A DNA stretch of 64,000 nucleotides from an uncultured Tateyamaria sp. (GCF_947503045.1 NZ_CANNCF010000001.1:310001-374000), one strand, 5' to 3'. Positions 41,877-51,629 are shown, counted from the first letter of the stretch. Made by a program: numbers and translations. Notes: generated by a model from the letters alone, not told the origin.

Positions 41877-42851
41877 CTAGCCTCGCACGTGTGGCGCGTC
41901 AAAGCCGATCTCTGGATTGATCGGCACGATGCGGTGCGGATTGATGCTTTCGTGGCTGTAGTGATAGTGGCGCACGATGTGGTGCATGTTCACGGTTTCA
42001 GCAACTCCGGGCCATTGATACAGCTCGCGCGTGTAGCCCCAAAGGTTACTGTAATCGACCAGCCGTTTACGATTGCACTTGAAGTGCAGGTGATAGACCG
42101 CATCAAAACGCACCAGCGTCGTGAACAGCCGCCAGTCGGCCTCGGTGATCCGATCCCCGATCAGGTAGCGGTGATCTGACAGGCGGGCATCGAGCCAGTC
42201 CAACGTGTCAAACAGGGGGTGCACGGCGGCGTCATAGGCCTCTTGCGTGGTGGCAAAACCGGACTTGTAGACCCCGTTGTTGAGTGTGTCGTAGATCCGG
42301 TCATTCACCGGTGCGATGGCATCGCGCAGTTCCTCTGGCCAGTAGTCATCGCTGTTGCCGGTGATTGCGTCAAAGGCCGAGTTGAACATACGGATGATTT
42401 CCGAGCTTTCATTGCTCACGATGGTGTTCTGCGCCTTGTCCCACAGGATGGGCACAGTGACCCGACCGGTGAATTTCGGATCGGCGCGGGTGTAGAGATC
42501 GCGGGCGAAAGGCAGGCCAAACAGGTCATCCCCGCTTGCACCATGCGCGTCCGTTTCAAAGGTCCAGCCGTCGGACAGCATGTCGGGATGCACCACGGAC
42601 ACGCCGATATGCGCGTCCAGCCCCTTGAGCGCGCGAAAGATCAACGCGCGGTGTGCCCACGGGCAGGCATAAGAGACATAGAGGTGATAGCGCCCGCTTT
42701 CTGCGGCGAACCCTGCGGTGCCGGATGGTCCTGCGCTGCCATCAGCGGTGATCCAGTTTCGGAACACCGCCTCTTTGCGTTTGAACGCGCCGCCCGTCGA
42801 TTTGGTGTCGTACCATTGGTCTTTCCAAACGCCGTCGATCAGCAATCCCAT
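41877..42851 (-). CDS. glutathionyl-hydroquinone reductase-type GST
   Basis: A 324-residue Xi-class glutathione transferase (YqjG/PcpF type). The nucleophilic cysteine is in YVSYACPWAHRALIFRALKGL (about residues 53-73); SNESSEIIRMFN binds glutathione, and the C-terminal domain has TEADWRLFTTLVRFDAVYHLHFKCNRKRLVDYSNLWGYTRELYQWPGVAETV. It reduces glutathionyl-quinones. Convergent with the receiver gene. Confidence 0.92.
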   Translation of the reverse strand: MGLLIDGVWKDQWYDTKSTGGAFKRKEAVFRNWITADGSAGPSGTAGFAAESGRYHLYVSYACPWAHRALIFRALKGLDAHIGVSVVHPDMLSDGWTFETDAHGASGDDLFGLPFARDLYTRADPKFTGRVTVPILWDKAQNTIVSNESSEIIRMFNSAFDAITGNSDDYWPEELRDAIAPVNDRIYDTLNNGVYKSGFATTQEAYDAAVHPLFDTLDWLDARLSDHRYLIGDRITEADWRLFTTLVRFDAVYHLHFKCNRKRLVDYSNLWGYTRELYQWPGVAETVNMHHIVRHYHYSHESINPHRIVPINPEIGFDAPHVRG

Positions 42852-43068
42852 CGTGGTTCTCCGCCTTGTGAACTAGGCCGCACATAGAGCACGGATGGCC
42901 GCAGTTCCACAGGGGTACTGACGCGCATATCCCCTGCGCGCCCGCACATCCCAAGAGTCACGTGAATGCCACAGCGCAAATGAGTCCGAATGCGACGGGG
43001 GCTAATTTACTGGACTGAAACCATTTTTGCCGCATGTTCGGTAAATTGAACGCAAAGGAATGAGTGCC

Positions 43069-43422
43069 ATGACAACTTTTGTCCCCAAAGAGGTGCAGGC
43101 CGGATTGGACAGCGCGCGCATGCAATCGCTGAAATCCGGATCGCGTTTGCGTCTGTCTGCTGATGGTAAATTCCACCCCGTGCTGCGTATGTGGGCGACC
43201 GGGTTTTCCCTGGATGCCGCTGATGCGCCGACCTTGCGTGGGTTCATCGACCTCTACGATGGTGCCCTGCATTTGTTTCAATGTCTGATCGTCGCTTCAG
43301 AAGAAGACGCCGGCGAGATGAAGTACGAATTCAAGCGCATGACGGCGGTGTCAAACACCGCGCCGCTTGATTTTGAACAGGCCGCAGATGCCCCGGTTGC
43401 TTTGATCGAAGTGCGCAACTGA
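43069..43422 (+). CDS. conserved protein, unknown (PilZ-like fold not proven)
   Basis: A 117-residue soluble protein starting MTTFVPKEV at 43069 (AAAGGA is 9 nt before; the ATG three codons earlier has no room for a ribosome site). Beta-rich pattern: SGSRLRLSADGKFHPVLRMW, ATGFSLDAADAPTLRGFIDLYDG, ALHLFQCLIVASEEDAGEMKYEFKRMT. The layout (RLRL..., G-F-S-L...) recalls PilZ-like barrels but the RxxxR...DxSxxG motif is absent. Stands alone. Confidence 0.65.
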   Translation: MTTFVPKEVQAGLDSARMQSLKSGSRLRLSADGKFHPVLRMWATGFSLDAADAPTLRGFIDLYDGALHLFQCLIVASEEDAGEMKYEFKRMTAVSNTAPLDFEQAADAPVALIEVRN

Positions 43423-43436
43423 CCCAACGCGGGGCC

Positions 43437-44606
43437 TTACTGCAAATCGCCAAATGCCACGGCCAGCCGTTCGACCGCTTCTTGCACACGGGCGCGCGGC
43501 GTTGCGATGTTGAAGCGGAGCCAGTTTTCCCCGCCCTTGCCAAAGCTTGGTCCGTGGTTGACGGCGATGCAGGCGTCCTGTTCGACACGGCGGGTGAACT
43601 CGGCCCGCTCCATGCCTGTGTCTTCAAAGCTGATCCATGACAGGTATGTCGCCTCAAGCCCCATGGATTTGAGACCCGGGATCGCGTTCACCCCGGCATC
43701 GAACAGGCGTCGGTTGCCGTCGAGATAGGTCACCAGCTCATCCACCCACGCCGCCCCTTCGGGCGAATAGGCTGCGGTCACCATGAACAGGCCGAACGAA
43801 TTGGCCGACATGCCGAGTGCCGCCATGCGGTTCGCGAATTTCTCGCGCAGGTCGGGATCGGCGATGATCACGTTGCCCGTGTGCGATCCGGACAGATTGA
43901 AGGTCTTGTTGGTCGAGGTCATCATCACCAACCGTTCCTCGATCCCGTCGATCGCCGTCATCGGGATATGAGTGTGGCCGGGCATCACCAGATCGTGGTG
44001 GATTTCGTCTGACACAAGAATCAACTCGTGCCGCTTGGCAAAGGCCGCGACCGCCTGCAATTCCGCACGGGTCCAGACGCGGCCGCCCGGATTGTGCGGT
44101 GAGCACAGGATGACCATCCGTTCCGAGCCGTCCATCTGCGCATCATAGGCGTCGAAATCCATCTCGTAGCGCCCGTTGTCCTGCGTCATCTCGCATTCCA
44201 CGACCCGCCGTCCATTGGCTTTGATGACCCTCGCAAAGGCATGGTAAACAGGCGTGAACAACACGACCCCGTCGCCGGGATTGGTGAACGTGTCCACACA
44301 CATCGCCGTGCCGTTCACCAGCCCGTGGGTGGTGAAGATGTGATCGGGGTTGAGATCCCAGCCGTGCCGGGTTTGCATCCACCACTGGATCGCGGCGCGG
44401 TAGTCACTGTCATCCCCAAAATAGCCCATGACTCCGTGATCGACCTGTGCCTGCACCGAATCCAGAACGCATTGCGGCGGGCGGAAATCCATGTCCGCCA
44501 CCCACATGGCAAGGCCCTTGTCCTGCGGGACGCCATAGATTTTCTCCATCATGTCCCATTTAACGCAATGTGTTCCTTGCCGGTCGATGATGTCGTCGAA
44601 ACTCAT
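43437..44606 (-). CDS. PatB/MalY-type C-S lyase/aminotransferase
   Basis: A 389-residue class I/II PLP enzyme beginning MSFDDIIDRQGTHCVKWDMM at 44606. MalY/PatB traits: KWDMMEKIYG, LAMWVADMDFRPPQCV, WIxxRHGW-like MQTRHGW, ILCSPHNPGGRVWTR, SDEIHHDLVMPGHTHIP and the Schiff-base lysine in TSTNKTFNLSG. These enzymes cleave cystathionine-like C-S bonds to thiol, pyruvate and ammonia. Standing divergent from def. The true substrate (cystathionine, Cys-S conjugate) is not predictable. Confidence 0.9.
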   Translation of the reverse strand: MSFDDIIDRQGTHCVKWDMMEKIYGVPQDKGLAMWVADMDFRPPQCVLDSVQAQVDHGVMGYFGDDSDYRAAIQWWMQTRHGWDLNPDHIFTTHGLVNGTAMCVDTFTNPGDGVVLFTPVYHAFARVIKANGRRVVECEMTQDNGRYEMDFDAYDAQMDGSERMVILCSPHNPGGRVWTRAELQAVAAFAKRHELILVSDEIHHDLVMPGHTHIPMTAIDGIEERLVMMTSTNKTFNLSGSHTGNVIIADPDLREKFANRMAALGMSANSFGLFMVTAAYSPEGAAWVDELVTYLDGNRRLFDAGVNAIPGLKSMGLEATYLSWISFEDTGMERAEFTRRVEQDACIAVNHGPSFGKGGENWLRFNIATPRARVQEAVERLAVAFGDLQ

Positions 44607-44703
44607 TGGGGCCTCCTGATCTGTTCCCGCGCACGCTACCAAGGCCGGGTCTGAGCGCAAGGGGACATTGCGGGTCTCGGTATCTTGTCCTACATCGGGG
44701 TGC

Positions 44704-45228
44704 ATGAAACGACAGATCATCCTGCACCCCGACCCGCGCTTGAAAAAGACGTCCGATCCCGTGGTGGATCTGTCGGACGATCTGCGCGCGCTTGCCAACG
44801 ATATGCTTGAGACGATGTATGACGCACCCGGCATTGGCCTTGCGGCCCCGCAGGTCGGGTTGCTGACCCGTCTGATCGTGCTGGATTGCGTCAAGGCCGA
44901 AGGGGAAAAGCCCCGCCCGCTGATTATGTTCAACCCCGAAGTGATCGCGTCCTCGGACGAAACCAATGTCTATGAGGAAGGGTGTTTGTCGATCCCCGAA
45001 CAGTTCGCCGACGTCACCCGCCCGGCCGAGGTCGAAGTGCGCTGGCTTGACGAGAACGGCAAAGAACATTCCGAGGGTATGGACGGTCTGTGGGCCACCT
45101 GCGTCCAGCACGAGATCGATCATCTCGATGGCAAGCTGTTCATCGACTATCTCAAACCACTCAAGCGTCAGATGATCACCCGCAAGATGGTCAAGTTCAA
45201 ACGTGAAAAGGCCCGCGAAAAGGCATGA
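44704..45228 (+). CDS. def: peptide deformylase
   Basis: A 174-residue deformylase removing the N-formyl group from new proteins. All three motifs are intact: GIGLAAPQVG, EEGCLSIPEQ (zinc Cys) and QHEIDHLDG (HExxH). The start at 44704 gives MKRQIILHPDPRLK, the usual beginning. It leads the tandem def-def-def-fmt operon; the last codons overlap the next gene's ATG by 4 nt. Confidence 0.96.
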   Translation: MKRQIILHPDPRLKKTSDPVVDLSDDLRALANDMLETMYDAPGIGLAAPQVGLLTRLIVLDCVKAEGEKPRPLIMFNPEVIASSDETNVYEEGCLSIPEQFADVTRPAEVEVRWLDENGKEHSEGMDGLWATCVQHEIDHLDGKLFIDYLKPLKRQMITRKMVKFKREKAREKA

Positions 45229-45722
45229 CCCTGCATCCAATTCTGACATGGCCCGATGCCCGCCTGGGCGTGATCAGCACGCCACTTGAAACCATCACCG
45301 ATGATGTGCGCGTGCTGGCGGCCGACATGCTCGAGACGATGTATGCCGCGCCGGGCCGCGGTCTTTCGGCCCCGCAGATCGGGCAACTGCTGCGCATGTT
45401 CGTGATGGACGCAACGTGGAAAGATGGCACGCCTTCGCCCACGATATGCATCAACCCCGAGATCATTTCGCGCAGTGACGACGTCTCAACGGGGATCGAA
45501 GGGTGTTTGTCCATTCCCGGCGTCGAGGCCGAGGTACGCCGCCCAGCCAGTGTCCGCATGGTCTGGACCGATCTGGCCGGACATGTGCACGAAGAGGACA
45601 TGACCGGCTTTTCCGCCCGCTGCGCCCAGCACGAATTGGATCATCTGGACGGGATCATGACGCTGGACCGCGTGGATGACGACCAGCGCGCCGCGCTTTT
45701 GGCCCGTTACGAGGCACGCTGA
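45225..45722 (+). CDS. peptide deformylase-like protein 2
   Basis: A 165-residue second deformylase: RGLSAPQIG (motif 1, with Ser for the second-position Ala), IEGCLSIPG (motif 2, Cys kept) and QHELDHLDG (motif 3). All metal and catalytic residues are therefore present, so it may be active. Shares 4 nt with def and 1 nt with the next gene. Confidence 0.9.
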   Translation: MTLHPILTWPDARLGVISTPLETITDDVRVLAADMLETMYAAPGRGLSAPQIGQLLRMFVMDATWKDGTPSPTICINPEIISRSDDVSTGIEGCLSIPGVEAEVRRPASVRMVWTDLAGHVHEEDMTGFSARCAQHELDHLDGIMTLDRVDDDQRAALLARYEAR

Positions 45723-46222
45723 TGGCCGTGCGCCCGATCCTGCGCTGGCCGGACAGGCGTCTGCGCACGCCCGCCGCCGATGTCGACACAATCACCGATG
45801 AGATCAAGGCGATCTGGAACGATATGGTCGACACGATGGATGCGATGCCGGGGCAGGGCATTGGCCTTGGCGCGCCGCAAATCGGCGTGATGTTGCGGCT
45901 TGCCGTTGTCGACGTCACGCCAGACCGTTCGCGCCGCATCCTGCTGGCCAATCCTGAAGTTCTGTCTGCCAGTGACGAGATGGAGGCGGGCGTTGAAGCC
46001 AGCCCCTGCCTGCCCGGTGTGCATGCCGAGATTTCCCGCCCCAAGGCCATCGCTGTGCGGTTTTTGAACGTTGATGGCGTCTATGATCGCCGCGACTTTG
46101 TCGATCTCGAGGCCCGTTCGGTCTTGCACCAGATCGACCATCTGGCGGGTCGGATGTATTTCGACAATCTGGGCCGGGTCAAACGCGACATGCTGCTGCG
46201 TCGCGCGCGCAAGGTCAGCTGA
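45722..46222 (+). CDS. degenerate peptide deformylase-like protein 3
   Basis: A 166-residue deformylase homologue with motif 1 intact ([10 protein letters not shown], residues 46-55) but motif 2 changed to EASPCLPG (92-99; the zinc Cys position is Ser, a Cys appears two later) and motif 3 to HQIDH (136-140; the catalytic Glu is Gln). It is full length and in frame, so retained as a folded protein without standard activity. Ends 1 nt before the fmt start. Confidence 0.88.
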   Translation: MAVRPILRWPDRRLRTPAADVDTITDEIKAIWNDMVDTMDAMPGQGIGLGAPQIGVMLRLAVVDVTPDRSRRILLANPEVLSASDEMEAGVEASPCLPGVHAEISRPKAIAVRFLNVDGVYDRRDFVDLEARSVLHQIDHLAGRMYFDNLGRVKRDMLLRRARKVS

Positions 46223-46223
46223 T

Positions 46224-47129
46224 ATGCGCGTCATCTTCATGGGCACGCCCGACTTTTCCGTACCGGCGCTTGAGGCGCTGGTCGCCGCTGGTCACGACAT
46301 TGCGTGCGTTTACACCCAGCCCCCGCGCCCCGCTGGGCGCGGAAAAAAGGAACGTCCGGGCCCGGTTCAGACCCGCGCGGAGGCGCTGGACCTGCCGGTC
46401 CGCCACCCTGTTTCATTGCGCGATGCTGATGCGCAGGCGGAATTTGCGGCCCTCAACGCCGATATCGCCGTTGTCGTCGCCTATGGGCTGATCCTGCCGC
46501 AGGTCATTTTGGACGCCCCCAGGCACGGCTGCCTCAATATCCACGCCAGTCTCTTGCCTCGGTGGCGCGGGGCGGCCCCGATCCACCGTGCGATCATGGC
46601 CGGTGATGCGCAGACTGGTGTGTGCATCATGCAGATGGAGGCGGGGCTGGACACAGGCCCCGTATTGCTGCGCGGCGAGACGCCCATCGCAGCAGACGAT
46701 ACCACGGCCAGTCTGCATGATCGGCTGGCGGATATGGGGGCAAAGCTGATTGTGGACGCACTCGCGCGCCTGCCGTCCCTTACGCCAAAGCCGCAACCGG
46801 AGGCGGGCGTAAGCTATGCCCACAAGATCGACAAGGCGGAGGCCGCTATCGACTGGACCCGCCCTGCAGTCGAAGTGGACCGTCAAATCCGGGGCCTTTC
46901 GCCCTTTCCCGGCGCATGGTTTGAAATCGACGGCGCGCGGATCAAGGCGCTGGGGTCGACCCTTACCAGCGGCAGCGGGGCGCCCGGTCAGGTGCTGGAT
47001 GACGCGCTAAGCGTGGCGTGTGGGGACGGGGCAGTGCGCCTGACCCGCTTGCAACGGGCAGGCAAAGGCGCGCAGGATGCAGATGTCTTTCTGCGGGGCA
47101 TGCCTGTTCCGTCCGGCACCCGGCTTTAA
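46224..47129 (+). CDS. fmt: methionyl-tRNA formyltransferase
   Basis: A 301-residue enzyme formylating initiator Met-tRNA with 10-formyl-THF. N-terminal [19 protein letters not shown]; the catalytic [33 protein letters not shown] includes the family Asn-His-Asp site (LNIHASLLP, and later GLDTGPVLL); the OB-like C-terminal domain follows after [24 protein letters not shown]. It follows the deformylase genes, whose products act on its output. Confidence 0.96.
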   Translation: MRVIFMGTPDFSVPALEALVAAGHDIACVYTQPPRPAGRGKKERPGPVQTRAEALDLPVRHPVSLRDADAQAEFAALNADIAVVVAYGLILPQVILDAPRHGCLNIHASLLPRWRGAAPIHRAIMAGDAQTGVCIMQMEAGLDTGPVLLRGETPIAADDTTASLHDRLADMGAKLIVDALARLPSLTPKPQPEAGVSYAHKIDKAEAAIDWTRPAVEVDRQIRGLSPFPGAWFEIDGARIKALGSTLTSGSGAPGQVLDDALSVACGDGAVRLTRLQRAGKGAQDADVFLRGMPVPSGTRL

Positions 47130-47142
47130 CAAAGGATCGCCC

Positions 47143-47382
47143 ATGTTTCCCACCATTATCGGCACTGTCGTGATCGCAGGCATCGTCGGCTATATGGCGG
47201 AAAAGTCCGGCTTTACCCGCAACGGCATCTTGCAGTCGATCATCATCTGCGTGGGCGGGGCGTTCCTGTTCTACTTTGTGCGGTTGATGTTCGGTTTTGG
47301 GTTCAGCAGCCCCGGTCTGAACGCGATTGTGTCGTCCGTCGGGGCGCTGATCATCGTGCCAACCCACTGGCGCAAACGCTGA
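47143..47382 (+). CDS. small membrane protein, GlsB/YeaQ/YmgE-like
   Basis: A 79-residue protein of about three membrane segments (TIIGTVVIAGIVGYMAE, ILQSIIICVGGAFLFYFVRL, LNAIVSSVGALIIVPTHW) with the layout of the GlsB/YeaQ/YmgE transglycosylase-associated family (PF04226). The GG in the second helix and the ending with a few charged residues fit. Start at 47143 lies 13 nt after the fmt stop, with AAAGGA before it. Function unknown, often envelope stress. Confidence 0.7.
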   Translation: MFPTIIGTVVIAGIVGYMAEKSGFTRNGILQSIIICVGGAFLFYFVRLMFGFGFSSPGLNAIVSSVGALIIVPTHWRKR

Positions 47383-47416
47383 ACCGACCCCGAAGGGCCG
47401 GTGTCGCGGGCTTGTC

Positions 47417-47713
47417 TCAGAACAGCTTTTTCAGGATAAGCTTTTTCTTGAGACCGTGCGATTTGTAGTGCTTTTTCTTGACCCCATGCTTGTAGTGGTG
47501 GCCGTGGTAGGGCTTGGCGTGGTGCGGTTTGTGGTGCTTGAAGCTTTTGTGCTTTTTGATCTTCACCTTGAAATTGGCGTCGATCACCTGCGCGCTTTCA
47601 GCTTCGGCGCTGGCCCAATAGACCTTGGCGTTTGCAGGCAGAAAGGTAGTCAGCGTGACGGCGGTGGCCATCGCGGCGATCAAGAGCGGGGTTTTGCTTG
47701 CCTTGAGGTTCAT
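47417..47713 (-). CDS. secreted His/Lys-rich small protein
   Basis: A 98-residue exported protein: signal peptide MNLKASKTPLLIAAMATAVTLTTFLPANAK (cut near ANA-K, about residue 28), short acidic linker, then a C-terminal half made of His and Lys (HKSFKHHKPHHAKPYHGHHY, KHGVKKKHYKSHGLKKK). This could bind metal ions (Ni, Zn, Cu) or act as a cationic envelope factor. Start at 47713 chosen for the signal peptide. Stands alone, convergent with the GlsB-like gene. Confidence 0.7.
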   Translation of the reverse strand: MNLKASKTPLLIAAMATAVTLTTFLPANAKVYWASAEAESAQVIDANFKVKIKKHKSFKHHKPHHAKPYHGHHYKHGVKKKHYKSHGLKKKLILKKLF

Positions 47714-47912
47714 GTCTGTTCTCCTGTTCCGTGTCATCTGTCTTGGGAAAGAGATAGCAGAACAGGTCTGTAACAATAAGGGACCAAGCGGTCACAAATA
47801 GTCATGGAAATGGCAGGGATCGGTGAGGTTTTCAGCCACCATCATGGAAAGTCTTCATGATAACAGTGGGTTGCGTGCACACATCTTGTAACACTTTGCG
47901 TGTAGAGGCACT

Positions 47913-48368
47913 CTATTTCGGCTTGAACGGAGCCATCCCTGCGCGCGCCAGCTCGTCCGCGCGTTCGTTTTCGGCGTGGCCTGCATGCCCTTTGACCCAT
48001 TTCCACGTCACGGAATGGCGCGCCTGCGCCTCGTCCAGCCGTTGCCACAGGTCTGAATTTGCGACGGGTTTCTTTGCCGCATTCTTCCAGCCATTGCGCT
48101 TCCAGCCGTGAATCCAACTGGTGATCCCGTTTTTGACGTAGTTGCTGTCGGTCACCACGGTGATGGTGCTGGCGCGTTCGAGCGCTTCGAGGGCGGCGAT
48201 GGCGGCCATCAGCTCCATCTTGTTATTGGTGGTCAGCGCCTCGCCACCTTTCAACTCGCGTTCCTTGATGATCTGCCCGCCTTCCATCGCGCGCAGCAGG
48301 GCCCCCCAGCCGCCGGGCCCGGGATTGCCGGAACAGGCGCCATCGGTATAGGCGAACAGCTCAGCCAT
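47913..48368 (-). CDS. rnhA: ribonuclease HI
   Basis: A 151-residue RNase H1 cleaving RNA in RNA-DNA hybrids. Metal-binding acids: [18 protein letters not shown] (Asp10 type), [14 protein letters not shown] (Glu48 type), [25 protein letters not shown] (Asp70 type), and [19 protein letters not shown] (His and Asp134). Start at 48368 fits the family. Overlaps the methyltransferase gene by 8 nt. Confidence 0.96.
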   Translation of the reverse strand: MAELFAYTDGACSGNPGPGGWGALLRAMEGGQIIKERELKGGEALTTNNKMELMAAIAALEALERASTITVVTDSNYVKNGITSWIHGWKRNGWKNAAKKPVANSDLWQRLDEAQARHSVTWKWVKGHAGHAENERADELARAGMAPFKPK

Positions 48369-48957
48369 CGGTGCGGGCCTGCAGCACGATGAACGGGGCG
48401 ATTTCACCCGACAGCCCGGCCTCTTCGCCGGTGCGCGTGTAGTCGATGGTGAACCCGGTTTGCCCCAGCAGGTCCGCCAGCGCGCTTTCGGTCATGTAGG
48501 AATAAAGCCGCCCGATACTGTCGCGCTTTTCGCCCACACCCAGCTTGGTGCCGAAATGCAGCAGGCCGCCGGGTTTCAAAGCACGCGCGATGGCGCCGAA
48601 CTGCCCCGGCCAGTCGGTGAGCGGTGTGTGCAGCATGGAGAAATTGCACCAGATGCCGTCATAGGCGGCAACCTCGGTTAGATCGGCATAGACCGCCTCG
48701 CGCGCGATCACGCCGGGCCGTGCGGCGGCCATGGCAACCATTTCGGGCACCGGGTCCCAGGCATGTGCCTCCATCCCTGCTGCCGCCATCGCACCGGCAG
48801 CAAAGCCGGGCCCGCAGCCCAGATCAAGAGTGCGCCCGCCCTCAGGCAGTTCCGAGATAAAGCGCAGCAGGCTGGGACTTGCTTCTTCGCCGCTGGTCAG
48901 TTTGGCGTATTCGGCAGCCTTGGCGGCATAGACGGAAAGTGTTTCAGCATCGCTCAT
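48361..48957 (-). CDS. class I SAM-dependent methyltransferase
   Basis: A 198-residue methyltransferase. Motif I is [19 protein letters not shown] (about residues 40-58), motif II-like [28 protein letters not shown], then [14 protein letters not shown]. Target unknown; its neighbours (rnhA, DUF3429 protein) give no hint. The gene starts 1 nt after the DUF3429 stop. Confidence 0.85.
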   Translation of the reverse strand: MSDAETLSVYAAKAAEYAKLTSGEEASPSLLRFISELPEGGRTLDLGCGPGFAAGAMAAAGMEAHAWDPVPEMVAMAAARPGVIAREAVYADLTEVAAYDGIWCNFSMLHTPLTDWPGQFGAIARALKPGGLLHFGTKLGVGEKRDSIGRLYSYMTESALADLLGQTGFTIDYTRTGEEAGLSGEIAPFIVLQARTDG

Positions 48958-48958
48958 G

Positions 48959-49408
48959 TCAGATCACCGTGAGGGTCAGGCAGGCCACGACAATGGCCGT
49001 CAAAAGGGTGCGCAGGGCCATCCACCATGGCGGTGTCAGACCCCAACGGGAAAAGGCGAAATCGAGCATCAGCACGCCCAGAAAGCCAAAGATCAGGTTC
49101 ATCGCCGCACTGGACGGCCCGCCCCCGGTCATGAAAAACGCCCAGAGCGCGGGCAGCACCGACAGGGTGTAGCCGGTCGCGGCCTGCACGCCTTCGGCCT
49201 TGGTCGCAAAGCCCCAAAGCACGCCGGACATGAAGGACAGAATGACCGACCCGTAGAACAGCTGCACGTAAGGCCCGATAAAGCGTGGGCCCAGATAGGC
49301 CGCGCCAAGGGCCGCCAGATCGTCCGACATCACCGTGGCCGCACCCCAGACAAAGGGGATGAGGCCGAGAAGGCCAAGGATCAGGGGTGCGCGTGGGATG
49401 TGTGTCAT
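48959..49408 (-). CDS. DUF3429 membrane protein
   Basis: A 149-residue four- or five-helix membrane protein starting MTHIPRAPLILGLLGLIPFV at 49408. Its helices are IPFVWGAATVM, LFYGSVILSFMSGVLWGFA, LSVLPALWAFFMTGG, NLIFGFLGVLMLDFAF and LLTAIVVACLTLTVI; the YGSVILSFMSGVLWGFA stretch is typical of DUF3429. No known role. Same strand as the next genes. Confidence 0.8.
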   Translation of the reverse strand: MTHIPRAPLILGLLGLIPFVWGAATVMSDDLAALGAAYLGPRFIGPYVQLFYGSVILSFMSGVLWGFATKAEGVQAATGYTLSVLPALWAFFMTGGGPSSAAMNLIFGFLGVLMLDFAFSRWGLTPPWWMALRTLLTAIVVACLTLTVI

Positions 49409-49501
49409 GGCTTTGCGATCAGGTGGCATTGCATCGCGCGTGGGTGTCGGCCCTTTTGGCCGCGTTGACAAGGTGCAAACGCAAACAAGACGGCGGCAGG
49501 T

Positions 49502-50116
49502 TCATGCACGTTCCAGCGCAAGGCGACCCGCGAGGGCGGCAAAGATCGCAGCAAAGCTGCGCGACAGCCATCGCATGACCCGCTCTGATCCAAGCACCCA
49601 TTGGCGCGCCGCCGCGGCGAAGGTGCCGTAAAGAACAAACACGACAAATGTCATTGCCATGAAGACTAGCCCAAGCATCGTCATTTCCGCCGTGGCTGTT
49701 GCTGCTGTGCCGGACAGAAAGGGCGGCAGGAGTGCGAGAAAGAAGATCGATAGTTTCGGGTTCAGGATATTGATCAGCGCGCCACGCCGCGCGATGCGCC
49801 ATCCGGCCTCGACCTTGGTTTCGGACGAGATGGCCAGCGCCCCACCTTGCCGGAGTGACCCCCATGCGAGGTACAGCAGATAGGCGACGCCTGCGAATTT
49901 CACGATGTTGAAGAGCAGGGCCGAGGTATGCAGGATCGCTGCCAGCCCCAGCGTGGCGGCGGCCAGATGCGGCACGATCCCGACCGTACATCCCAGGGCC
50001 GCCCAAAGTGCGGCCCGCCTTCCCTGACCAAGCCCCAGGGCGAGAGTATAGATGACGCCCGTACCCGGGGCGATGACAACGACCAAAGCCGTCAAAAGGA
50101 ATTGAAGTGAGATCAC
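49502..50116 (-). CDS. LysE/RhtB-type exporter
   Basis: A 204-residue LysE-family translocator, six membrane helices. The signature PGTGVIYTLALGLGQGRRAAL stands at about residues 15-35, and the loop GALINILNPKLSIFFLALLPPFL is the second conserved part. They export amino acids or homoserine lactones. The start is GTG at 50116, so translation begins inside the 4-nt overlap with the glycolipid-binding-like gene. Confidence 0.85.
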   Translation of the reverse strand: MISLQFLLTALVVVIAPGTGVIYTLALGLGQGRRAALWAALGCTVGIVPHLAAATLGLAAILHTSALLFNIVKFAGVAYLLYLAWGSLRQGGALAISSETKVEAGWRIARRGALINILNPKLSIFFLALLPPFLSGTAATATAEMTMLGLVFMAMTFVVFVLYGTFAAAARQWVLGSERVMRWLSRSFAAIFAALAGRLALERA

Positions 50117-50649
50117 GGGCCAAGATCCTTTTGCGTACACACATCAGGGTAGTCCGTGACAAGGCCATTCCGATCCACGCTCAGCAAGGCCTGATACCCG
50201 CTTTCATTGTTTCGATACAGCCATCCGCCATCCTGGAGCGTATAGGTCTGTTCAACCACGCGGATGTTCAGACCAGGTTGCGCGATCATGAGGACAGGGA
50301 ATGTCGCCGTCGCTTGCTGCGCCGCCGTCAGGCGTCTGATTGGAAAAGTGTTGGTCAGCGCGCTCCAGCCCAGGTCCAGATCGCGGCAGCGGGCGCTGCC
50401 GGAGATCAGTCCGGTCTCGGTCCCGAGCCACCCCGCGTCGGTCCTGTTCAGGGTCAGCCCATCTGCCCCGCAAGACACTTCGAGGCTGCGACAACAAAAG
50501 TCGGTGTCCACACTGATCAGATATCGCGTGTCGCCGTGACGGCCCGAAACAGTCCATCCTTCTGCGCTTGCGTGGATGCGGGCGCGGTCATAGCTGCCGT
50601 CGTGCCATTCCCACACGACGGAGATGTTTCCTGTTTCAAGCAGGCTCAC
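50113..50649 (-). CDS. putative glycolipid-binding (PF06475-like) protein
   Basis: A 178-residue soluble protein starting GTG at 50649, inside the 3' end of ispH (14-nt overlap). Features fit the putative glycolipid-binding family: [65 protein letters not shown], and [14 protein letters not shown]. The start is uncertain, since the family begins near SVVWEW. Precedes the LysE-type gene. Confidence 0.65.
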   Translation of the reverse strand: MSLLETGNISVVWEWHDGSYDRARIHASAEGWTVSGRHGDTRYLISVDTDFCCRSLEVSCGADGLTLNRTDAGWLGTETGLISGSARCRDLDLGWSALTNTFPIRRLTAAQQATATFPVLMIAQPGLNIRVVEQTYTLQDGGWLYRNNESGYQALLSVDRNGLVTDYPDVCTQKDLGP

Positions 50650-51586
50650 GCAGCACCCGTGGCACTTTGAATTCCACGTTCTCCACCGCCGTTTCGACAA
50701 CTTCGACGGTCATGTCATAGCGTGCACCAAAGGCGTCGATCACCTCGTTGATCAGCACTTCCGGGGCCGAGGCCCCGGCGGTGATCCCGACAGACGCGAT
50801 CCCCTCAAGGCTGCGCCAGTCGATGTCCGTTGCCCGCTGGACCAGTTGGGAATAGGCGCAGCCCGCGCGAGCACCCACTTCGACCAGCCGTTTGGAGTTT
50901 GAGGAGTTGGGCGCCCCGACCACCAGCATCGCGTCGCATTTCGGGGCCATCGCCTTGACCGCCTCTTGCCGGTTGGTGGTGGCGTAGCAGATGTCTTCTT
51001 TATGCGGGCCGACAATCGCGGGAAAGCGGGCTTGAAGCGCGGCCACGATATCGGCGGTGTCATCCACCGACAGCGTGGTCTGCGTCACAAAGGCGAGCCG
51101 TTCGGGATCGCGGACTGTCACTTGCTCTACATCCTCGACTGTTTCGACCAGCAGCACGTCGCCCTCGGGCAGTTGACCCATGGTGCCGACGGTTTCGGGA
51201 TGGCCCGCATGGCCGATCATGATCATCTGCAGGCCCGCATCTGCGTGTCGCTGCGCCTCGATATGCACTTTGGAGACCAGCGGGCAGGTGGCATCGACAA
51301 AGACCATCTCGCGGGCCTGCGCGGCCTGGGGCACGGATTTGGGCACGCCGTGGGCGGAAAAGATGACGGGACGATCGTCGGGGCAGTCCGAGAGTTCCTC
51401 GACAAACACCGCCCCCTTGTCACGCAGACCGTCGACCACAAATTTGTTGTGCACGATCTCGTGGCGGACATAGACAGGCGCGCCCCATTTCTCGATCGCC
51501 ATTTCGACGATCTTGATCGCGCGATCAACACCTGCGCAAAAACCGCGCGGGGCGGCGAGGTACAGGGTCAGGGGGGGATTGGGCAT
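50636..51586 (-). CDS. ispH: 4-hydroxy-3-methylbut-2-enyl diphosphate reductase
   Basis: A 316-residue [4Fe-4S] enzyme of the MEP isoprenoid route. The three cluster cysteines are in [25 protein letters not shown] and [13 protein letters not shown]; the conserved [13 protein letters not shown] ending and [14 protein letters not shown] are seen. It yields IPP and DMAPP. The reading frame is full length; the next gene begins within its last codons. Confidence 0.95.
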   Translation of the reverse strand: MPNPPLTLYLAAPRGFCAGVDRAIKIVEMAIEKWGAPVYVRHEIVHNKFVVDGLRDKGAVFVEELSDCPDDRPVIFSAHGVPKSVPQAAQAREMVFVDATCPLVSKVHIEAQRHADAGLQMIMIGHAGHPETVGTMGQLPEGDVLLVETVEDVEQVTVRDPERLAFVTQTTLSVDDTADIVAALQARFPAIVGPHKEDICYATTNRQEAVKAMAPKCDAMLVVGAPNSSNSKRLVEVGARAGCAYSQLVQRATDIDWRSLEGIASVGITAGASAPEVLINEVIDAFGARYDMTVEVVETAVENVEFKVPRVLREPA

Positions 51587-51629
51587 ATGCGTCTCTCCGG
51601 GCGGCGTTGGTCGTCCCAGAGGTAAGGCG

